11,824 nucleotides of DNA from Candidatus Pelagibacter sp. (GTDB taxonomy: Bacteria > Pseudomonadota > Alphaproteobacteria > Pelagibacterales > Pelagibacteraceae): the NCBI GenBank assembly GCA_002704185.1, contig PAFP01000048.1, forward strand, positions 1 through 11,824, in the 5' to 3' direction. Below the pieces are notes generated by a model. That model had not been told where the DNA came from. It did no database searches and was given only the letters and a program-made list of their open reading frames with translations. Positions 6,899 through 11,824 of this stretch are shown in pieces. The translations under genes and the position numbers were made by a program. How positions within the stretch are numbered: the stretch's first letter is position 1; each line of letters starts with the position of its first letter.

Positions 6899-8047
6899 TT
6901 ATCTAAATGCTATTTTATTTTTGTTTAATTCTTTAACGCTTCTGCATCCCATTAAAGTCATATCTCTCTCTATTTCATTTTTCATTTTGGTTAAAAGCAT
7001 TTCAACTCCTTTTTTTCCACCAGCGCTTAATGCATATAAATACGCTTTTCCCATTGAACATGCCTTAGCTCCAAGAGATAGTGCTTTTAAAACATGCGTG
7101 CCTCTTCTAACACCACCATCTAATATAATTTCTATTTTATCTCCAACTGCATCAACTATTTCTTGTAATTGGTCAAATGGAGATCTTGAACCATCAAGTT
7201 GTCTACCACCATGATTTGAAATCATAATTGCACTGGCGCCAATATCAATTGCTCTTTTGGCATCCTCAACTGACATTATGCCTTTCAAAGCGAAAGGACC
7301 ATTCCATCTTTTGATTGCATATTCAGCGTGTTTCCAGTTCATGGTTCTATCAAATTGTTGATTGATATAATCCATAACTGACATTTCAATACTACTTCCT
7401 TTTTTAGTCATGTGCGAAACATTTTTAAGTTCAAACTTTTCTCTACATAGATAGTTGAGACTCCAATTAGGATGTGATGCAAAACTTAACAAGCTGGACA
7501 TAGTTAATTTAGGTGGTGTTGCAAAACCTGTTCTATGATCTCTTTCTCTATTCCCTGCAACTATTGTATCAACTGTTAAACAAATTGCTTTAAAACCTGA
7601 ACGTTTACATCTATCTATCAAGTTATCAGTTAAGCCCTGATCTTTATGAATATACAACTGAAACATTTTTGGACCACCTGATGCGTTTGATACTTCTTCG
7701 ATACTTGTTGTTCCCATCGTGGATAAACTGAAATACGTTCCAAATTTTTCTGCTGCTTGCGCAGTAGCTTTCTCACCTTCGTGGTGATACATTCTGTGCA
7801 TTGCTGTCGGTGATAGAAATAATGGAAAATCTATCTTTTGTCCTAATACTGTAGTTGATAAGTCAACTTTGCTAACGTCAGTTAATACATTGGGAATTAG
7901 ATCACATTTATTAAAAGAATCGGTGTTTCTTTTTAATGTAATTTCGTCATCAGCACCACCATCAATATAATGAAATATTGGACTTGGTAATTTTTTCTTT
8001 GCAAGTAATCTAAAGTCATCGACATTATGACAGTCAGATAGTTTCAT
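6899..8047 (-). CDS. lldD: FMN-dependent L-2-hydroxyacid dehydrogenase (L-lactate dehydrogenase LldD family)
   Basis: A 382-residue TIM-barrel flavoenzyme that oxidises L-2-hydroxyacids to 2-oxoacids, feeding electrons to quinone (dehydrogenase type) or oxygen (oxidase type). Active-site residues are all visible: Tyr27 in HYIDGG, Tyr132 in QLYIHKD, Asp160 in TVD, Lys255 in LKGI, the catalytic base His279 and Arg282 in SNHGGRQLDGSRSP, and the FMN-phosphate loop DGGVRRG (310-316). The extended loop at about 178-235 (GFATPPKLTMSSLLSFASHP) resembles membrane-associated LldD and mandelate dehydrogenases rather than plant glycolate oxidase, which supports the lactate-dehydrogenase reading. ATG 8047 follows the PagL-like stop by three bases with no ribosome binding site. 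The aminotransferase starts four bases after its end. L-lactate is the best-guess substrate; glycolate or another 2-hydroxyacid is possible given the glcDEF neighbours. Confidence 0.9.
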   Translation of the reverse strand: MKLSDCHNVDDFRLLAKKKLPSPIFHYIDGGADDEITLKRNTDSFNKCDLIPNVLTDVSKVDLSTTVLGQKIDFPLFLSPTAMHRMYHHEGEKATAQAAEKFGTYFSLSTMGTTSIEEVSNASGGPKMFQLYIHKDQGLTDNLIDRCKRSGFKAICLTVDTIVAGNRERDHRTGFATPPKLTMSSLLSFASHPNWSLNYLCREKFELKNVSHMTKKGSSIEMSVMDYINQQFDRTMNWKHAEYAIKRWNGPFALKGIMSVEDAKRAIDIGASAIMISNHGGRQLDGSRSPFDQLQEIVDAVGDKIEIILDGGVRRGTHVLKALSLGAKACSMGKAYLYALSAGGKKGVEMLLTKMKNEIERDMTLMGCRSVKELNKNKIAFR

Positions 8048-8050
8048 TGT

Positions 8051-8518
8051 TTAAAAAATATGGGATAAGCTAAACGAATAACTGTTTGCACCTGGGTTTT
8101 TATCGCCTAAACTTGCATTTGATAAATGGCTGTATCCAAAAGACAAGTTAGAACTTTGTCCAAAATTAAAGCCAAGATCAATTTGAGATTTAAATTCAAG
8201 TTCGTGACCTAAATCTTTCCCATCTCCTTGATCATAATAGCCCGGACCAAAGCTTGGCGATAAAACAAATGGTCCTAGTTTAAAATCTACTTTTCCACCA
8301 ATGTATGCATATGAAGCAGAGTCTTGTGTTATGAAAGCTCCAGTAGTAGGTTTTAAAACCCCATAATCATTACTTCTTCCAAAATCATAATTTAATTCAA
8401 CCATTGACGATCTCATTCCATCATCACTAAAATCAAAATTTCCAATAGCTACTTTTAGTCCTTGAGCATTAGCGCTCGTAACAAATATTAGCGATGCTAT
8501 GGCTAGCAATTTTTTCAT
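8051..8518 (-). CDS. PagL-like outer-membrane beta-barrel (acyloxyacyl hydrolase / lipid A deacylase family)
   Basis: A 155-residue exported protein. Residues 1-18 are a Sec signal peptide (MKKLLAIASLIFVTSANA) with predicted cleavage before Gln19. The mature part is an alternating-residue beta-barrel ending in Phe155, as expected of outer-membrane proteins. GYSHLSNASLGDKNPGANS (128-146) matches the active-site region of PagL, a lipid A 3-O-deacylase. His131 and Ser133 align with the catalytic His126 and Ser128 of Pseudomonas PagL, but the Glu140 position is Asn145. Family membership is therefore well supported, but deacylase activity is not. ATG 8518 is chosen over an in-frame ATG at 8605 because the signal peptide starts at 8518, and the longer form would overlap the Nudix gene. 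No clear Shine-Dalgarno sequence. It sits three bases before lldD, possibly opening the 2-hydroxyacid operon; a metabolic link is not evident. Confidence 0.75.
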   Translation of the reverse strand: MKKLLAIASLIFVTSANAQGLKVAIGNFDFSDDGMRSSMVELNYDFGRSNDYGVLKPTTGAFITQDSASYAYIGGKVDFKLGPFVLSPSFGPGYYDQGDGKDLGHELEFKSQIDLGFNFGQSSNLSFGYSHLSNASLGDKNPGANSYSFSLSHIF

Positions 8519-8546
8519 ATGTATGTAAGGTTTACAGCATTTGATC

Positions 8547-8570
8547 AAAAAAAAAAGCTTAATCCTCAGC
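8547..8570 (-). terminator. Weak terminator-like T10 tract after the Nudix gene
   Basis: The minus strand has ten T in a row (8547-8556) two bases after the Nudix stop codon (8559-8561). The preceding GGCT...AGCT can pair over only three to four bases with an eight-base loop, so the hairpin is marginal. It may mark the end of the ccm/Nudix transcript, or be an AT-rich spacer. A TTGATC hexamer just downstream could be a -35, but no convincing -10 follows before ATG 8518. Confidence 0.22.
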
Positions 8571-9074
8571 CATAAAAGGCAATTTTTTACCCATTTTATA
8601 ATCATTAAATCTTTTTAAAGCCCATTTTACACTTGGAAAAGCCAACTCTCGCCATGGAATTTCTTTATAATTAAATAATTTTACATCCAAGCTTTCAATT
8701 CCTGGTTTACAAAAACTTGTTGAAATATTTGATAAAAAAATAACCTGTATAATATTTCTTTTTTTTATGGAGTAAATGCCAAATAATTTTTGTATTTTAA
8801 TATTTATACAAGCCTCTTCTTTTGCTTCTCTTTTAGCGCCAGCCTCTACACTTTCATTACTTTCAAGGAATCCAGAAGGCAAAGTCCATAATCCATGACC
8901 AGGATGTATGGCTCTTTTACAAAGCAAAAACTTATTTTTGTATGTTACAATAGATCCTGCAACAACTTGCGGACTTTTATAATCTATGTAACCGCAAACT
9001 TCGCAAACATTCCTCTTGTGTTCATCTCCTGGTAACTTTTTTTTTCTAAATTTATGACAGTTTTTATTATTCAA
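8559..9074 (-). CDS. Nudix hydrolase with N-terminal zinc-ribbon remnant
   Basis: A 171-residue soluble hydrolase of nucleoside-diphosphate-linked compounds. The Nudix box spans residues 68-90, with Gly68, Glu74, Arg82-Glu83 and the metal-binding Glu86-Glu87. The usual Gly near the end of the box is Cys89, in a position that is also non-Gly in relatives reading EEANARV. VVAGSI and GLWTLPSGF place it in the COG1051-like group that carries a four-Cys zinc ribbon before the Nudix domain. Here the second knuckle is kept (Cys24, Cys27 in VCEVCG), but the first keeps only Cys6, so zinc binding is doubtful. Translation appears to start at TTG 9074: the frame has no ATG before the conserved region, a stop lies seven codons upstream, and AGAAGAA sits about six bases ahead. 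The start overlaps the end of ccmH by eight bases. The substrate (ADP-ribose, NADH or a damaged nucleotide) cannot be told from sequence. Confidence 0.85.
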   Translation of the reverse strand: MNNKNCHKFRKKKLPGDEHKRNVCEVCGYIDYKSPQVVAGSIVTYKNKFLLCKRAIHPGHGLWTLPSGFLESNESVEAGAKREAKEEACINIKIQKLFGIYSIKKRNIIQVIFLSNISTSFCKPGIESLDVKLFNYKEIPWRELAFPSVKWALKRFNDYKMGKKLPFMAED

Positions 9075-9423
9075 ATTTAGTTCTTCTAAAGATTAATTTC
9101 ATTCCAAATAAAATTATAATTATAGGTAAAAGCCATAACAATATTGTTCTTAAATTAAAAGGAGTTTTATATAATATCCAATCACCATATTTTAATTTCA
9201 AATAACTATATATTTCTTTATCAGTTTTGCCTTCTTCAAGATTTTTTTTAACTAATTTTTTGACATCTAAAGCAAAATCGGAGTCTGAATCATTTATAGA
9301 TTGACCTTGACAAACAAGACATCTCAGATTTTTTGATATTTCAATCACTTTAGAATTTATTTTATCATCAGCAAATGTCTCAAATGAAAATAGAAAAATG
9401 ATTGTTATAAGAAAATATTTCAT
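9067..9423 (-). CDS. ccmH: Cytochrome c maturation protein CcmH (CycL)
   Basis: A 118-residue membrane-anchored periplasmic thiol-disulfide protein that reduces or holds apocytochrome c cysteines for heme ligation with CcmF and CcmG. Residues 1-18 form a signal peptide. The diagnostic motif LRCLVCQGQSI (33-43) carries the redox pair Cys35/Cys38, followed by the helical SDSDFALDVKKLV and YGDWILYKTPF (79-89) typical of the family. One transmembrane helix follows at about 93-110, with a short basic cytoplasmic tail (FRRTKFE). It matches the short alphaproteobacterial CcmH without the fused TPR (CcmI-like) domain seen in Escherichia coli. The start overlaps the ccmG stop as ATGA; the end overlaps the Nudix start by eight bases. 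No ccmI follows in this window. Confidence 0.93.
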   Translation of the reverse strand: MKYFLITIIFLFSFETFADDKINSKVIEISKNLRCLVCQGQSINDSDSDFALDVKKLVKKNLEEGKTDKEIYSYLKLKYGDWILYKTPFNLRTILLWLLPIIIILFGMKLIFRRTKFE

Positions 9424-9944
9424 TTCGCAATCACCTTCAAAAATTTATAATAAACACTATCATCTATTGGACCAATTTGCTTTAAAACTATTTTTTTATT
9501 TTCATCAATAATAAAAGTCTCGGGCACACCAAAAGCACCCAACTTTATACTTTGATATCCATCTTTATCGTTGACGATAGCATAATAGGGATTTCCAAGT
9601 TCTTTGAGAAATATGGACATATTTCTTTTATTATCCTTATAATTGATACCTACTACCTTAATATTGTTATTTTTAAGTTTTAATAAATATTTATGTTCTT
9701 CACGACAAGGTACGCACCAAGAGGAAAAAATATTTATTATAAATTTTTCATTTTTAAATTTTCTATTTAATAAAATTTTTTCCTGTTTTATGTCTGTAAC
9801 TAAATATCCATTTAATGGCTCTATAATAGTACCGATTGTAGCGGAAGGTAAATGTTTTTGGTTTGTCAAGACTACAAACACAAAAATTGTAGATACAACT
9901 AAAGTTGTAATAAATAAAAAAAATAATTTTTTATTCTTTTTCAT
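9420..9944 (-). CDS. ccmG: Thiol:disulfide interchange protein CcmG (DsbE)
   Basis: A 174-residue membrane-tethered thioredoxin-like reductant for cytochrome c maturation in the periplasm. An N-terminal signal anchor covers about residues 7-27. The thioredoxin domain carries the active site WCVPC (76-80; Cys77, Cys80), preceded by FIINIFSS. The GVPETF loop (139-144) has the cis-proline Pro141 and the acidic Glu142 characteristic of CcmG as opposed to general thioredoxins. The usual central insert (VVGINYKDNKRN, 97-108) is also present. Length is typical. ATG 9944 overlaps the ccmF stop (ATGA), and its own TGA overlaps the ccmH start the same way, so the three products are probably made in coordinated amounts. 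Confidence 0.95.
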   Translation of the reverse strand: MKKNKKLFFLFITTLVVSTIFVFVVLTNQKHLPSATIGTIIEPLNGYLVTDIKQEKILLNRKFKNEKFIINIFSSWCVPCREEHKYLLKLKNNNIKVVGINYKDNKRNMSIFLKELGNPYYAIVNDKDGYQSIKLGAFGVPETFIIDENKKIVLKQIGPIDDSVYYKFLKVIAK

Positions 9945-11809
9945 TTTCTAAAAACAAGGCGCGATACACCTCCAAAAATAATTATTAAACTTGAAATCCA
10001 GATACCCAAAATGAAAAAATTTTCATAATATCTTGCGCCAATTAACCTTCGTTCACCTATTGAAGAGTAATTAATAGCTAAGTAAAAATCTTTTAGAAGA
10101 GTATTCTTAATTGATATTTCAGATGTTAATTGTTCAGGTTGATTATATTTTCTAATAGATGGTCTTAAAATAATCGTCTCTTTGTCTTTACTAATTTTAA
10201 ATTTCGTAGAAAACTGATCAAAATTTGATTGTTTTGTTATCTTAAAATCCTCAAATAAAATTTCAATATCATCAGATGTAAATTTTTCGTTTAAATTAAT
10301 CATAAAATTATACTCTTTAGAAAAAAAACTATTTAAAGTTATCGACATAATTAAAAGTCCAAATCCTAAATGTGATAAATTCCTACCTAGATTTTGCTTA
10401 ATTTTTATTAAGGTATTGCATAAAGCTATTTCATAGATAGTAGCAGAGATTAAGTAGAATGAAAAAAAGAGACCTAATACATATATAATATTTATTTTTT
10501 TAGGGATGTAACTCGATACTAGGACCAATATTAAAGATATTAAACCCGCACTAACAATTAAACTTACTTTAGATTTAAATTCGTTTTTGTACCATTTCAT
10601 CATTGGCCCCGTTCCCATTAAAAATAAAAAAATAAAAACGAACGGAGCTAAAATTGTATTATAATAAAATGGTCCAACTGAGATATTTTCATTTGAAAAA
10701 GTCGCAAGAACTATAGGGTAAAGAGTCCCTATAATAACTACAAGTAAAAAGAAAATTAAAAATAAATTGTTATACATCAAAAAATTTTCTTTACTTAAAA
10801 ATACTACATTTTTTTTTTCATCAGTAAAATTTGTTTTCAAAATAAAAATCAGTAAAGAAAAAAATATTATAAATATTATAATACCTAATATGAACAATCC
10901 TCTTTCAGGGTCATTAGCAAAAGTATGAACGGAATTTAATATTCCTGATCGTACTAAAAAAGTTCCAAATAGACTTAATGAAAAAGTAAAAATTGCTAGT
11001 AAAGCTGTCCATGATTTAAATGTATTATTTTTTTCCATGATTAACATTGAATGTATTAAAGCGACAGAAAGTATCCACGGCATTAATGATGCATTTTCTA
11101 CAGGGTCCCAAAACCAGTAACCTCCCCAGCCTAATTCATAATATGCCCATATTGATCCTAACAATATACCTATTGTTAAAAAAACCCAGGAAACAATCAC
11201 CCAATTTTTTGATAACGACGCCCATTCTTTATCAAAGAAATTTTTTATTAAACCTGACAAAACTAAACTTAAAACTAATGAGAATCCTATGTAACCGAAA
11301 TACAAAAAAGGCGGATGTATTAACAATAAGGGATCCTGTAAGATCGGGTTCAGACCTAAACCCTCTGTAGGGTTAGAGAAAATATAATCAAAAGGATTAG
11401 ATAAGAAAAATAGATAAAGCAAAAATATTATTTTTAATATATTTTGAAAAAAAATTGTTAAATTTCTAAAGTTAGTTTCGATATTCTTTGACGAATAAAA
11501 AAATAAAGAACCATAAATTGCAATTATACAAACGAATAATAACATACTTCCTTCATGATTTCCCCAAGAACCAGCTATTTTATAAATCAGTGGCTTAGTT
11601 GAGTGTGAATTTTGATATACTGCACTTATCGAAAAGTCTGAGATTACGAAACAATAAATCAAAAATAAAAAGCTAGAGAAACATAACAAACAACTTAATA
11701 GATAAGATTTAAGAAAAAGAGAAAACTTTTTTTTAAAATAAAAATACACTGAGGCAAAAGAAGAGGATAAAGAAAAAAAAATTAGTAAATTTCCAATAAT
11801 ATTTGTCAT
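9941..11809 (-). CDS. ccmF: Cytochrome c-type biogenesis protein CcmF (heme lyase core)
   Basis: A 622-residue polytopic inner-membrane protein that attaches heme, received from holo-CcmE, to apocytochrome c together with CcmH. The tryptophan-rich WWD domain is at about 218-245 and contains WGGYWFWDPVENASLMPW. Candidate heme-ligand histidines flank it: His165 (IHPPFLYFGY), His253 (ALIHS), His295 (NSVHTFA) and His480 (NLSHLGFG). There are many hydrophobic segments, with a periplasmic domain at about 500-595 before the last helix, as in other CcmF proteins. Length is near the normal 620-660, so the gene is complete. ATG 11809 directly follows a TAA triplet, and only 15 bases remain to the window edge. 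An upstream ccmE is usual in this arrangement but cannot be seen. The first 300 residues hold the most conserved motifs; the rest is divergent and Ile/Phe/Lys-rich, in line with the low GC. Confidence 0.96.
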   Translation of the reverse strand: MTNIIGNLLIFFSLSSSFASVYFYFKKKFSLFLKSYLLSCLLCFSSFLFLIYCFVISDFSISAVYQNSHSTKPLIYKIAGSWGNHEGSMLLFVCIIAIYGSLFFYSSKNIETNFRNLTIFFQNILKIIFLLYLFFLSNPFDYIFSNPTEGLGLNPILQDPLLLIHPPFLYFGYIGFSLVLSLVLSGLIKNFFDKEWASLSKNWVIVSWVFLTIGILLGSIWAYYELGWGGYWFWDPVENASLMPWILSVALIHSMLIMEKNNTFKSWTALLAIFTFSLSLFGTFLVRSGILNSVHTFANDPERGLFILGIIIFIIFFSLLIFILKTNFTDEKKNVVFLSKENFLMYNNLFLIFFLLVVIIGTLYPIVLATFSNENISVGPFYYNTILAPFVFIFLFLMGTGPMMKWYKNEFKSKVSLIVSAGLISLILVLVSSYIPKKINIIYVLGLFFSFYLISATIYEIALCNTLIKIKQNLGRNLSHLGFGLLIMSITLNSFFSKEYNFMINLNEKFTSDDIEILFEDFKITKQSNFDQFSTKFKISKDKETIILRPSIRKYNQPEQLTSEISIKNTLLKDFYLAINYSSIGERRLIGARYYENFFILGIWISSLIIIFGGVSRLVFRK

Positions 11810-11824
11810 TTATTTTTTTTAAAA

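Noticed and set aside
6882..7214. Plus-strand open frame of 110 codons opposite the FMN dehydrogenase
   Set aside because: Antisense shadow of the conserved C-terminal half of the FMN enzyme; no ribosome site or family signature.
8519..8605. N-terminal extension of the PagL-like protein from an ATG at 8605
   Set aside because: It would put 29 basic/hydrophobic residues before a textbook signal peptide and overlap the Nudix gene by 47 bases. The start at 8518 explains the export signal better.
11047..11370. Plus-strand open frame of 107 codons opposite ccmF
   Set aside because: It overlaps the WWD domain of ccmF on the other strand, so it is a by-product of that conserved coding sequence.
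1..11824. tRNA, rRNA, CRISPR array, insertion sequence or prophage genes
   Set aside because: Coding sequence occupies nearly the whole window, and the short gaps contain no cloverleaf, spaced direct repeats, transposase or terminal inverted repeats that I can see.

Overview
The window is strongly AT-rich and very densely packed. Twelve genes lie on the minus strand and none is convincing on the plus strand. The only non-coding gap above 50 bases is positions 681-781, and no gap reaches 300 bases. Low GC, near-zero spacing, minimal Shine-Dalgarno use and an alphaproteobacterial gene set (GlcDEF, a Tat-exported TRAP binding protein, a PagL-like outer-membrane protein, System I cytochrome c maturation) suggest a streamlined marine alphaproteobacterium of the Pelagibacterales (SAR11) type. 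That placement is inference from style and gene content, not from a marker gene.

Layout in the direction of transcription (high to low coordinates). (1) 11809-9067: ccmF, ccmG and ccmH, joined by 4-base ATGA overlaps, form the heme-ligation end of a cytochrome c maturation operon that probably continues beyond the right edge. (2) 9074-8559: a Nudix hydrolase with a TTG start overlaps the end of ccmH, followed by a T10 tract that may be a weak terminator. (3) 8518-782: a small PagL-like outer-membrane barrel, then an FMN-dependent 2-hydroxyacid dehydrogenase (LldD family), a class I aminotransferase split by a one-base frameshift in an A8 run, glcD, glcE and glcF, and a D-2-hydroxyacid dehydrogenase of the glyoxylate/hydroxypyruvate reductase type. 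Spacings in this block run from a 4-base overlap to 12 bases, so it looks like one operon. (4) A hairpin followed by T8 (749-771) ends that block. (5) 680 to the left edge: the first 226 residues of a TRAP transporter periplasmic binding protein, with its own leader containing a perfect 14-base palindrome and a strong ribosome binding site.

Functional reading: blocks 3 and 5 form a coherent short-chain 2-hydroxyacid/2-oxoacid module. The TRAP protein could capture glycolate, lactate or a related 2-oxoacid. GlcDEF would oxidise glycolate (or D-lactate) into the respiratory chain, and the FMN enzyme would oxidise an L-2-hydroxyacid such as L-lactate. The aminotransferase could turn glyoxylate into glycine, and the reductase would act on glyoxylate or hydroxypyruvate. 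The families are clear from motifs; the exact substrates are inferred from context.

I did not find a clearly new system. The items most worth checking are the frameshift at a slippery A8 site in the aminotransferase, the palindrome ahead of the TRAP gene, and the PagL-like protein that keeps the catalytic His and Ser but has Asn where PagL has Glu.
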